Source of the DNA: Clostridiales bacterium COT073_COT-073
GTDB lineage: Bacteria > Bacillota > Clostridia > Lachnospirales > Vallitaleaceae
Assembly (NCBI GenBank): GCA_003858485.1
Contig: RQYD01000001.1
Coordinates: forward strand, 124,001 to 188,000
DNA length: 64,000 nt
Reading direction: 5' to 3'
Shown: in pieces, positions 1-7,488 of the stretch
Layout of the letters: each line of letters begins with the position of its first letter
How positions within the stretch are numbered: the stretch's first letter is position 1
Program-made: the position numbers and the translations under genes
The notes under the pieces: model-generated
What the model was told of the DNA's origin: nothing
The model's input: only the letters and a program-made list of their open reading frames with translations
Database searches by the model: none

Positions 1-35
1 CTTTTTAAACAGCCAGCTGATGCAGTAAATAAGAA

Positions 36-82
36 AAGCGGTAACCGCAAGCCATCTTACATAGTAAATGGCGAAAGGGAAA
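36..82 (+). repeat. Partial copy of a dispersed palindromic repeat
   Basis: This short stretch downstream of the aspartokinase gene resembles, on the opposite strand, the repeats at 30338-30478 and 48575-48772. Shared blocks are the AACCGCAAGC core followed by ATCTTAC, AGTAAATGGCG and AAAGGG. It is diverged and looks like a decayed fragment. No coding function is seen in the first 96 bases. Confidence 0.5.
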
Positions 83-96
83 CCCTGTGCAGCAAG

Positions 97-1326
97 TTAC
101 AAAAGTAGTGTACCTCCACCGCCCAGATTGGAATAATTTAAGGCAAATGCCTGATGCAATGCCTCAACTGCTTTGGCTGTATCCTGACTGGCAATCAAAC
201 AGGCGATCGTTGACAGTGAATCGGCTGTTTGTAAAATTAAAATTCCTTTTTGTGACAGAGCAGTGATGATCCGAGCCATAACTCCCGGCACACCGGTCAT
301 TCCTTCCCCAATTAAAGTTATTTTCGTACAATTTTCAATTAAAGTGTAGTCAGCCTGATATTTTCGTAAAAGCTCTTCAGCAATTGCCTTTTTTTCCTGA
401 TCAATGGTAAAAGCGCGCAAGTCCGGAAAAACATTAATAATATCAATTGATACTCCTTTTTCAGCCAATTCCTCAAAAAAAGCAGTATCATCCAGTCTTC
501 CTTCGATTCTGCATTGCAATCGTTCGCTCCGACAGGCGACGGCCGTAATTGGACGACTTTTGGCTATTTGATTTAAATAGCGATATTCAGTAATGGCTGT
601 GCCGGCATGACTGCTGAAAGTATTTTTAATAATCAGTGGAATTCCTGCCCTTCTGGCCACTTCAACTGCTTTTTTATGTATGACTTTGGCACCGCTGTCA
701 GCCATCTGAAAAACTTCATTATAGCTGATGCCTTCTAAAGTAACGGCCTCGGCACATAATTTCGGATCAGTGGTCATAATTCCGTCCACATCTGTATAAA
801 TCTCAACTTTTTCCGCTTCCAAGGCTTCCCCTAAAAGGGCTGCACTCAAATCTGAGCCACCACGGCCTAAAGTAGCCAGTTCACCTTCCAAAGAGCGCCC
901 CTGAAAGCCGGCAACAATTGGAGTAATTCCATTTTCCAGAGCCTGGCGCAGGATAGTTGCATCAACTGACAGCACTTCTGCACCGGTGTAATTATTATCG
1001 GTAATGATGCCGGCCCGACCACCGCTATATGCTTCGGCGGCAATTCCGATCTTTTGCAGCTCACCGGATAGAACCACCGCCGAAATAATTTCCCCGGTTC
1101 CCATTAATAAGTCAATTTCTCTTTTACTTAAGCTATCTTTATTATCTTTTAAAAGCGATAACAAGGTATCGGTGGCATAGGGCGAATTCATTCTGCCCAT
1201 GGCCGATACCACCACTACCACTCCATCAAACATGGTTTTGGCTTTTTTTATTTTTTCCAGTACAAAGCTCCGGCCATTTTCATCAGCCATACTGGTACCA
1301 CCAAATTTCTGAATAATAATTTTCAT
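97..1326 (-). CDS. lysC: Aspartokinase (aspartate kinase), monofunctional
   Basis: Aspartokinase phosphorylates L-aspartate with ATP, the first step toward lysine, threonine, methionine and diaminopimelate. The 409-residue length matches the Bacillus-type monofunctional enzyme. The N-terminal kinase signature KFGGTS is at residues 7-12, and the aspartate-binding region GRGGSDLSA follows near residue 153. Two ACT domains fill roughly residues 260-409 and probably bind an end-product amino acid. The ATG is preceded by AAGGAT about 7 bases upstream. The gene stands alone, followed to the left by repeat-like intergenic DNA, so nothing here shows which pathway end product regulates it. The C-terminus ends in a short Gly/Leu tail. 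Confidence 0.95.
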   Translation of the reverse strand: MKIIIQKFGGTSMADENGRSFVLEKIKKAKTMFDGVVVVVSAMGRMNSPYATDTLLSLLKDNKDSLSKREIDLLMGTGEIISAVVLSGELQKIGIAAEAYSGGRAGIITDNNYTGAEVLSVDATILRQALENGITPIVAGFQGRSLEGELATLGRGGSDLSAALLGEALEAEKVEIYTDVDGIMTTDPKLCAEAVTLEGISYNEVFQMADSGAKVIHKKAVEVARRAGIPLIIKNTFSSHAGTAITEYRYLNQIAKSRPITAVACRSERLQCRIEGRLDDTAFFEELAEKGVSIDIINVFPDLRAFTIDQEKKAIAEELLRKYQADYTLIENCTKITLIGEGMTGVPGVMARIITALSQKGILILQTADSLSTIACLIASQDTAKAVEALHQAFALNYSNLGGGGTLLL

Positions 1327-1406
1327 AATTGTATCCTTATTCTTTTAGAGTTTATTTCCATACTACTATATCACACATTAAGCCCAAGTGCCAAGAGAAA
1401 AATACA

Positions 1407-1434
1407 GAAAAAAGAGAAGTCTGACCACTTCTCT
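1407..1434 (-). terminator. Rho-independent terminator of the RseC-like gene
   Basis: A perfect 8-bp stem (AGAGAAGT / ACTTCTCT) with a 6-base loop is followed on the minus strand by six T residues. The stem overlaps the TAG stop codon of the 1433-1849 gene. Confidence 0.85.
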
Positions 1435-1849
1435 ACAACACTTTTACTGCTTTGGGGATATATTTTTCCTTTTTAAATTTTTTTTCCTGACTGCGAATTA
1501 ATAAAAAGCTGATCACCATTGCAGTCAAGCCGCCGATAATACTAATTCCTTCTACCTGAGCCGGAGCAATTTTGCCAGCCACCAGATAACCGGCTATCAT
1601 CCCCGCCAGCAGGCAAAGGAGCGGGATACCATAAGCGATCGCCACCGCCGATAAAAAACTATCTGTTTCCAGTCGAATCTCTACCAGATCCCCGGCTTTG
1701 GCTGCACATAAATTAAGGGCAGACAATTCCAGATTTTTACTTTCCGCCGCCATACTACAGGCATTGCAGGAACCACAGGCTGCATTTCGAACCATTTGCA
1801 GCACTACTTTATCGCCATCAACTCTGATTACTTGTCCTGTTTCCGTCAT
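1433..1849 (-). CDS. RseC/MucC-like (SoxR-reducing system) membrane protein
   Basis: A 138-residue protein of the RseC/MucC family, whose members sit in the membrane and are linked to electron supply by Rnf-type complexes or to SoxR reduction. The cytoplasmic N-terminus carries the family's Cys cluster (C25-G-S-C28-N-A-C31), which may bind a metal or FeS centre. Two transmembrane helices follow at about residues 68-90 and 97-118, then a basic tail. The start was placed at 1849 because AGGAGA lies 7 bases before this ATG; an in-frame ATG 22 codons upstream (1915) has no usable ribosome binding site. No rnf genes are in the window, so the partner is unknown. Confidence 0.8.
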   Translation of the reverse strand: MTETGQVIRVDGDKVVLQMVRNAACGSCNACSMAAESKNLELSALNLCAAKAGDLVEIRLETDSFLSAVAIAYGIPLLCLLAGMIAGYLVAGKIAPAQVEGISIIGGLTAMVISFLLIRSQEKKFKKEKYIPKAVKVL

Positions 1850-2035
1850 AATTTTCTCCTCTGCATTGCTTTCATTTTTTGCTCTATCCAAAGCGGGAAT
1901 CCGGATTTTTTTCATATCTGATATATATCTGATATAAATCCCGGCTTTGTTTTATGCACCGGAATACCGATACTTTCCTATGCTTGCCGCTTTGGACTAT
2001 CCGGCCGATCTTATCGCTGATTTTTGCTTACCGGA

Positions 2036-2707
2036 TTAACTAATTAAATCCCGTATTACTTCCCCCGCCAGTAAAAGCCCCGCCACCGGTGGCACAAAGC
2101 TGATGGATGCCGGGATTTGGCGCTTTAGCACCGGTTCGGCTGTTGAATAGACCACCTTAACTCCGCTGATCCCACGATTTTTCAGCTCTTTGCGCATCAC
2201 CTTGGCCAATGGACAAACTGTGGTTTTGGAAATATCAGCCACTGCAAAGCTGGTATTATCCAGTTTATTGCCGGTTCCCATGCTGGAAATGACTGGAATC
2301 TGATATTTTTTGGCTTCTTCAATTAAAATCAGCTTGGCAGTTACATTGTCAATCGCATCAACCACGTAATCACAGCCACTGATATCGATTTGTCCTGCCC
2401 GCAGGTAAAATTCCTGATAGGCTTCCACATGAATGGCCGGATTAATATCCAGACACCGCTCCCTGGCCAGCTCTGTCTTGGGCTTTCCCACTGTGGAATG
2501 GAGTGCATAAAGCTGCCGGTTCAAATTGGTTTCGTCAATTATATCCTTATCCACCAGAATCAGATGCCCGACTCCGACTCTGGCTAATGCTTCTACCGCA
2601 AAGGAGCCAACTCCGCCCAGTCCGAAAACGGCCACTTTTTTTTGCTGTAATGTTTTGACTGCCGCTTCCCCAATAAGGGCAATCGTTCGATCAAATTGCG
2701 TGCTCAT
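2036..2707 (-). CDS. tcdA: tRNA threonylcarbamoyladenosine dehydratase (TcdA/CsdL family)
   Basis: An E1-like, ThiF-superfamily enzyme of 223 residues. TcdA uses ATP to cyclise t6A at position 37 of ANN-decoding tRNAs into ct6A. The nucleotide-binding loop GLGGVGS is at about residues 29-35, followed by the acidic strand VDKD and the DETNLNRQ motif typical of the family. The later VDAIDN segment and the C-terminal VPPVAGLLLA match TcdA/YgdL proteins. Other E1-like enzymes (MoeB, ThiF, HesA) are the alternative, but length and the RQLYAL-H-TVGKPK pattern favour TcdA. It begins 13 bases after a Phd/YefM-type antitoxin gene and is probably co-transcribed with it. ATG is preceded by AGAGAGGAA. 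Confidence 0.88.
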   Translation of the reverse strand: MSTQFDRTIALIGEAAVKTLQQKKVAVFGLGGVGSFAVEALARVGVGHLILVDKDIIDETNLNRQLYALHSTVGKPKTELARERCLDINPAIHVEAYQEFYLRAGQIDISGCDYVVDAIDNVTAKLILIEEAKKYQIPVISSMGTGNKLDNTSFAVADISKTTVCPLAKVMRKELKNRGISGVKVVYSTAEPVLKRQIPASISFVPPVAGLLLAGEVIRDLIS

Positions 2708-2720
2708 ACATTCCTCTCTG

Positions 2721-3017
2721 TTAAAAATCTAATCCTGATAATACCTGATTTTCCATGGCCTCAAGTTCTTGCATGGTCTTGATTACTACTTTGCCGTCTT
2801 CCTTTTGCTTGATACTTTTATCAATCTTATTTAGAAATTCAGCATTTCTAACTGCTTTCATGATGTCATTATATTTTTCAAGGCTTAAAATAACAACATT
2901 TTTTTCTTCTTTTCGTGTCACAATAATGGTTTCATAATGATCGGTCGCCTGATCACAGTACTCTTTAAATTTGCTGCGAATTGTGCTATCATTAGCTGCC
3001 AGCAGGTTAATATCCAT
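2721..3017 (-). CDS. Phd/YefM-family antitoxin-like protein without an adjacent toxin
   Basis: A 98-residue protein starting MDINLLAAND. The N-terminal part, with a polar helix (STIRSKFKEYCD), then ETIIVTRKEEKNVVILSLEKYND, matches the DNA-binding fold of Phd/YefM antitoxins, which bind their own promoter and neutralise a partner toxin through the C-terminal tail. No RelE/YoeB/Doc-type toxin lies next to it: downstream is tcdA after 13 bases, and the 226 bases upstream hold no gene. It may be a solitary antitoxin or a regulator recruited from a lost module. The start at 3017 gives the usual family N-terminus; an in-frame ATG exists 11 codons upstream and neither has a strong ribosome binding site. 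Confidence 0.72.
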   Translation of the reverse strand: MDINLLAANDSTIRSKFKEYCDQATDHYETIIVTRKEEKNVVILSLEKYNDIMKAVRNAEFLNKIDKSIKQKEDGKVVIKTMQELEAMENQVLSGLDF

Positions 3018-3134
3018 TTCCGCACAGATCTTATCACATATATTGTACAAACTATCATCTTTTTTGTCAAACCATTTCCGACTGCCCCCCTAAGTCCACT
3101 TCTTTTTTTAATGATAATTCTCAAAGTAAGTTTT

Positions 3135-3157
3135 AAAAAAAGGCAGCTCTGCCATGG
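3135..3157 (-). terminator. Weak candidate terminator after the PTS IIC gene
   Basis: Downstream of the PTS operon the minus strand reads a short GGCAG/CTGCC palindrome followed by seven T residues. The stem is only 4-5 bp with a very tight loop, so it could be chance. Confidence 0.35.
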
Positions 3158-3243
3158 CTAAATCCACCGGCACAGCCGCCCATCATTTTAAGCAACACTG
3201 ACTTTCTGTAATTTTACAAACAAAGCTCTTTTATTACTGGATT

Positions 3244-4602
3244 TTATGCTTGTTTTTCATGCAGTTGTCTGGCTTCGTTTAAAATGCGTTTTCTGTTTAG
3301 TAAAGCCAGGCCAACACTGACCACCGCCATGATGATCAAACCAACAATCCTGAATTCATAGGCCTTAACCAAAATCCAAGTCAAAGGATTGGCTCCGTCG
3401 CAAATGCTGGAGATCATAGTTGCTCCTTCCGGCATTTTAAAGCTGGCTAACTGAGCCGCTTCAGTAATGGCCGGTGCCAAATTGGTAGAAATCAGCAAAC
3501 CCACACCAACGGTGATAATGCCGGTGATCAATGCCCTAAATCCATTGCCTTTAACTAACGGAATAATCAGCACAAACATAAATGGAATAACTGATAAATC
3601 GGTAAATGGCAATACCTTATTACCCGGAATAATTACTGCCAGGAAAATCGCCACCGGTACTAAAATCAAAGAAACAGCCAAAGTCAGAGGATGACCAACA
3701 CCAACTGCTGAATCTAAACCGATATACATCTTACCTCTGGTTTTAAATCTTTTATTAATAAAGTTTGAAGCTGCATCGGAAATTGGCAAAAGTCCTTCCA
3801 TTAAAAGTGCCGCCATTTTCGGAATCAAAACCAAAACTGCTCCCATTTTAATACCCAGGGTCAATATGCCTTTCACATCATATCCGGCAATAATTCCAAT
3901 TAACACACCTAAGATCGTTCCCAGTAAGATCGGTTCGCCAAATACGCCAATTCTTTTTTGAGTTTTTTCTAAATTAATATCAATATTTTTCACTCCCGGG
4001 ATCATATCGATCAATTTATTGACCAACCAGGCAATCGGTACATAGGCGGTAGTAAAGCCATGTGGCAGTGATACACCCGGTAAATTTAAATGTTTTTCCA
4101 CCAACGGCGCGGTATAATCCGCCAGTACCATAACAATAATAATATTTATCACAGCCGCTGCAATGCCCAGCCAGAGTTCATTGGTAATAACCGCCACTAA
4201 AGAACCGGTAAAAGCAAAATGCCAATAATTCCAAATATCAATATCCACCGTTTGGGTGGTATTGGTCAGCAGCATTAGAATATTAACCGCTAAACCAATA
4301 GGAATAATAAACAGTCCCACCTGCGAAGCAAAGGCAATGGCGGCAGCTGATGGCCAGCCAACATCAATGATTGATAATTGCAGTCCATATTTGGTGATCA
4401 TTTGTTGGACAGCCGGCCCTAAATTGCCTGCCATTTCTCCAATGATCAGATTAAGACCAATAAAACCTATACCAACAGTTAATCCGGCCTTTAATGATTT
4501 TCCCCATCCGGTTCCCAGTAAAACACCTAAAATAAAGATAATGATCGGCATCATCACAGATGCGCCAAGACTTTGAATATAATCAAATACTACCATATCC
4601 AA
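3244..4602 (-). CDS. PTS system galactitol-type IIC permease
   Basis: A 452-residue polytopic protein (about 11 transmembrane helices) of the GatC/SgcC family, the membrane channel that moves a sugar or polyol into the cell during phosphorylation by IIB. Family-like features include the N-terminal GVLLGTGWGKSLKAGL, the NTTQTVDIDIWNYWHFAF segment near residue 115 and LDSAVGVGHPLT near 300. It is the last gene of the operon, 15 bases after the IIB gene. The family transports galactitol, arabitol-type polyols and uncharacterised pentitols or hexitols; the substrate cannot be read from the sequence. Confidence 0.92.
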   Translation of the reverse strand: MDMVVFDYIQSLGASVMMPIIIFILGVLLGTGWGKSLKAGLTVGIGFIGLNLIIGEMAGNLGPAVQQMITKYGLQLSIIDVGWPSAAAIAFASQVGLFIIPIGLAVNILMLLTNTTQTVDIDIWNYWHFAFTGSLVAVITNELWLGIAAAVINIIIVMVLADYTAPLVEKHLNLPGVSLPHGFTTAYVPIAWLVNKLIDMIPGVKNIDINLEKTQKRIGVFGEPILLGTILGVLIGIIAGYDVKGILTLGIKMGAVLVLIPKMAALLMEGLLPISDAASNFINKRFKTRGKMYIGLDSAVGVGHPLTLAVSLILVPVAIFLAVIIPGNKVLPFTDLSVIPFMFVLIIPLVKGNGFRALITGIITVGVGLLISTNLAPAITEAAQLASFKMPEGATMISSICDGANPLTWILVKAYEFRIVGLIIMAVVSVGLALLNRKRILNEARQLHEKQA

Positions 4603-4617
4603 CCTTCCTTTCTTTGT

Positions 4618-4902
4618 TTATTTTTCCATTTGGGTCTTAATTTCCTGAAATGTGGCATCCAGCCCTGCTCCTGTTAAAAAGCTAATTCCGCTGATAAACG
4701 GGCATTTCATTTCGGTTGGCTGCATGGTAGTGGCCACACAAAAATCATGCTCAGCCGAAAGTGCCGGTACTTCAGAAATTTTGCATTGGGTGATTTTGAA
4801 TTTCCCGGCATAACCGTTTTCCTCCAACATTTGGGTCAATTTAGCATTTACTGCTGTTGATGTGGCAATTCCCGATCCACAAGCCAATAAAATTTTTTTC
4901 AT
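4618..4902 (-). CDS. PTS system galactitol-type IIB component
   Basis: A 94-residue IIB protein with the phosphocysteine loop LLACGSGIATS; Cys8 accepts the phosphate from IIA and passes it to the substrate bound in IIC. Size and loop match GatB/SgcB. It lies between the YjbQ and IIC genes with short gaps (21 and 15 bases), so it is translated from the same operon message. ATG has AGGTAGGTAT-type spacing upstream. Confidence 0.92.
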   Translation of the reverse strand: MKKILLACGSGIATSTAVNAKLTQMLEENGYAGKFKITQCKISEVPALSAEHDFCVATTMQPTEMKCPFISGISFLTGAGLDATFQEIKTQMEK

Positions 4903-4923
4903 ACCTACCTCCGTTTCTGGTGC

Positions 4924-5436
4924 TTATTCACCCATGACTAAAACTTTGCATCTTCTGTCTCTTTCTCTGTTCTGATCCCAATCAGCAAAATAAATATAAC
5001 CTAAAGAGCCGATACTGAGGGCTCCCCCTTCCACAATATAGGTTTGACTGTAACCAATCAAAGTGCCTTTTAAATGGGCTTCGGTATTTAATAAGGAGCG
5101 CAGATCCGGTACAACACTTCTGTCACATTCTTCCAAACCAAATTTAGTATGGGCCGGTCCCGGATGGTGGTATTGCCCCTCCGTTAGACAACGGGGGAAG
5201 ATCTTTTCTAAGCCGTTATTTAAATCAACTTGCAAATACTCATCCCCGCAGTAATTTAAATCATGTGAAAACTCTTCCAAAAATACCGAACAAGTGGTAT
5301 GTTGTGATGAAACCACACAGATTCCATTTTTAATCCCGCTTTTTTTAACAATTTCCCTGACTTGATCCGTAATTTCATGATATGTCACCCGGTTGCCATT
5401 TGATCTTAAAATAATTTGTTCAATATAGGTTGCCAT
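4924..5436 (-). CDS. YjbQ/UPF0047 family protein in a PTS operon
   Basis: A 170-residue member of the YjbQ (UPF0047) family. The conserved core is visible: SSQHTTCSVFLEE near residues 44-56, then LTEGQYHHPGPAHTK near 85-99 and the terminal GTLIGYSQTYIVEGG region. Family members have been linked to weak thiamine-phosphate synthase activity, but the physiological reaction is unsettled. The ATG overlaps the stop codon of the isomerase gene (TAATG), which implies translational coupling and a role in the same pathway, for example on a phosphorylated intermediate. That role is inferred only from position. Confidence 0.88.
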   Translation of the reverse strand: MATYIEQIILRSNGNRVTYHEITDQVREIVKKSGIKNGICVVSSQHTTCSVFLEEFSHDLNYCGDEYLQVDLNNGLEKIFPRCLTEGQYHHPGPAHTKFGLEECDRSVVPDLRSLLNTEAHLKGTLIGYSQTYIVEGGALSIGSLGYIYFADWDQNRERDRRCKVLVMGE

Positions 5437-6134
5437 TATTTCCTCCTTATCTCTTGTCCTGCTTGATTCAGGGCAATAATCATTTCTTCCAGTTTTAAAT
5501 GCGGATCTTCAGCCTTTAAAATTCCACTGGTACCACCGGTTCCATCCGCTCCTTCCATGATCACCCGATATACATCCTGAGCACTGGAAATTCCGGCTGC
5601 CTGCATAATTAAAATATTTTCATTCACCTGGCGAATGGCCTGATTGGTTTTTCTTAAATATTCCTGATCGCTGGTCACTCCGGTACCAATTAATTCAGTC
5701 GGCTCACACAGCAAAATATCCGGTTCCAAAGCAGCGATCGCCTTTGCTTCCTCAGCTGAATCCGCACAGACAATGGTAATGATCTCCAGTTCTTTGGCCC
5801 TTTTGATAGCAGCTGCCAATTCGGCCAGCCGCATCGGTTTTTCCGCATGATTTAAAAAAACTGCCCGTACCCCGATCGCTTGCAAACTTTCCGGCAGTAC
5901 GGCTCCCATTCCGCGTCCCGGTAAAATTCCATCCATATGCTGGGCTGTTACCAGCAAATGCTCCGTCTGTTCACAGACCCACGCCAGTTCAGCATAGGGA
6001 GCCGTAAAAAAAATATCAACTTCTGGAAAACGTTTCCCCAGTTCTTCAGCTTTCAGAGCCAAATTTCTTAATTCCGTACCGTATAAATAAGATTTCGGAT
6101 TCATTACGAAAAACGGTCGTTTGATTGCTTTCAT
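5436..6134 (-). CDS. Triosephosphate isomerase paralogue (TIM-barrel sugar-phosphate isomerase)
   Basis: A 232-residue TIM-family protein. The catalytic residues can be placed: Asn12 and Lys14 in the N-x-K motif, His96 in FLNHAEK, and Glu144 in LLCEPTELIGTG. Housekeeping TpiA has GHSERR and EPxWAIGTG in these places, so the loop-6 Trp and the histidine loop are altered. The protein is also shorter than typical TpiA (about 250). This pattern fits specialised isomerases acting on other short sugar phosphates, such as the erythrulose-phosphate isomerases LerI/DerI, rather than a second glycolytic enzyme. The operon context (PTS, aldolase) supports conversion of an aldolase product. The exact substrate is unknown. 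Confidence 0.82.
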   Translation of the reverse strand: MKAIKRPFFVMNPKSYLYGTELRNLALKAEELGKRFPEVDIFFTAPYAELAWVCEQTEHLLVTAQHMDGILPGRGMGAVLPESLQAIGVRAVFLNHAEKPMRLAELAAAIKRAKELEIITIVCADSAEEAKAIAALEPDILLCEPTELIGTGVTSDQEYLRKTNQAIRQVNENILIMQAAGISSAQDVYRVIMEGADGTGGTSGILKAEDPHLKLEEMIIALNQAGQEIRRK

Positions 6135-6149
6135 TACCTACCTCCAATC

Positions 6150-6992
6150 TTAAGCTCTGCCATATTTATCCACCTCCAAAATATCACAAAAATGCTCCAG
6201 ACACCGGATGATCCCTTGACGGGAAAGATCTTTTACTTCGATGTAATTTTGAACCTCCTGATTTTTTACAGCTTGTCCGGCAGCATTCATTAAATCCGTA
6301 AAAACATTGACTTTGCTGATCCCCTCGCGGGCGCAGCGCCGCAAATTATCATCCCCGCTTGAAGATCCACCATGCAGCACCAGCGGGATAGTAACAGATT
6401 GACGAATTTGCTGCAATACATCAAACTGGATCTTTGGCTCTGCCTTATAACTACCATGAGCCGTGCCAATCGAAATCGCCAAAGAATCGACTTGGGTTTT
6501 ATCGGCAAAATACTTGGCTTCTGCCGGTGAGGTGTAAATCGAATCGGTAACAGTATGAGATTCATAATTTTCACCGGAACCGACATGACCAATTTCCGCT
6601 TCCACCACCACCCCTCTTTGATGAGCATATTTAACTACTTCTTTGGTGCGCCGAATATTCTCCTCTAAATTTTCCATGGAAGCATCAATCATCACTGAGG
6701 TAAAACCTAATTCAATGGCACGCATAATCGTATCCAAATCCTGTCCGTGATCCAAATGCAAAACCATTGGCATCTTAGTTCTCTCTCCATAAAATCGCCC
6801 CAAACAAGCAGCTTCTTCTAATGATAAAAACTCCTGATGAACCTGGGCAAAACTGAGCAGCATTGGAATTTTTCGTTTTTCCGCCACTTCAATATAACTT
6901 GCGATCGACAACTGATCAATAAAATTCGGAGCAGGAAAAGCAAAGCCTTTTTCCTGCGCTACCTGAAAAATTTGTTTTGAAGTTACTAACAT
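6150..6992 (-). CDS. Class II fructose-bisphosphate/tagatose-bisphosphate-type aldolase
   Basis: A 280-residue zinc-dependent aldolase of the FbaA/GatY/KbaY family, which splits a ketose (bis)phosphate into dihydroxyacetone phosphate and an aldehyde. HLDHG at residues 79-83 holds the catalytic Asp81 and a zinc ligand His82; VEAEIG near 131, SIGTAHG near 174 and LHGGSSSG near 206 are the other zinc and phosphate-binding elements. Length matches GatY/KbaY more closely than the 300+ residue FbaA. It sits between the IIA gene and the isomerase gene, so it probably cleaves the sugar phosphate delivered by the PTS. Tagatose-1,6-bisphosphate or a related monophosphate is possible. Confidence 0.9.
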   Translation of the reverse strand: MLVTSKQIFQVAQEKGFAFPAPNFIDQLSIASYIEVAEKRKIPMLLSFAQVHQEFLSLEEAACLGRFYGERTKMPMVLHLDHGQDLDTIMRAIELGFTSVMIDASMENLEENIRRTKEVVKYAHQRGVVVEAEIGHVGSGENYESHTVTDSIYTSPAEAKYFADKTQVDSLAISIGTAHGSYKAEPKIQFDVLQQIRQSVTIPLVLHGGSSSGDDNLRRCAREGISKVNVFTDLMNAAGQAVKNQEVQNYIEVKDLSRQGIIRCLEHFCDILEVDKYGRA

Positions 6993-7019
6993 CTTTGACC
7001 TCCTTTACTGGGTCGGGTT

Positions 7020-7475
7020 TTATTGTATCCCGGCTTGACGAATGATCCTGATAAATTCTTTTTCCTGTTCTACCTTTTGCAGTTGATCCATCAGTTCCTG
7101 GTTTTGAAAAATTTCAATCAGTTTTTGTAACATAAAGACTTGCTCATCACTTTTTTTAATGGCCAGTAAAAAAACCATAGAAACATTGATCGTCTGCGAA
7201 ATATCTACCATATTTTGAAAAGCAACCGGCTCTTTTAAGGTGGCAAATGCCAGCTGTGGACTTTGTACCTTATCTGCATCCGTATGCGGAATTGCCACTC
7301 CTAATCCATTAATGTCCAGGCCCGTAGGATAAACGGTTTCCCTGCTTAGGACTGCTGTTGCAAAATCAGATGTAACATAACCCTTTTGATAAAGTTCTTC
7401 TGATAATAACCGAATGATCTCTTCCTTTGTTTGCGCCGCATTTTTCAATAAAACAATTTGTCCGTTCGTGTACAT
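7020..7475 (-). CDS. PTS IIA component, fructose/galactitol type
   Basis: A 151-residue IIA domain protein. The phosphorylatable His64 lies in GLGVAIPHTDADKV, and the flanking pattern (AVLSRETVYPTGL before, ISQTINVSMVFLLAI after) is typical of PtsN/GatA-type IIA domains. It receives phosphate from HPr and hands it to the IIB protein at 4618-4902. The start at 7475 is chosen because AAGGAGAAGG lies just before this ATG; a longer frame begins 10 codons earlier inside the end of the regulator gene and lacks such a site. It begins 13 bases after the regulator's stop. Confidence 0.9.
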   Translation of the reverse strand: MYTNGQIVLLKNAAQTKEEIIRLLSEELYQKGYVTSDFATAVLSRETVYPTGLDINGLGVAIPHTDADKVQSPQLAFATLKEPVAFQNMVDISQTINVSMVFLLAIKKSDEQVFMLQKLIEIFQNQELMDQLQKVEQEKEFIRIIRQAGIQ

Positions 7476-7488
7476 ATCCTTCTCCTTA

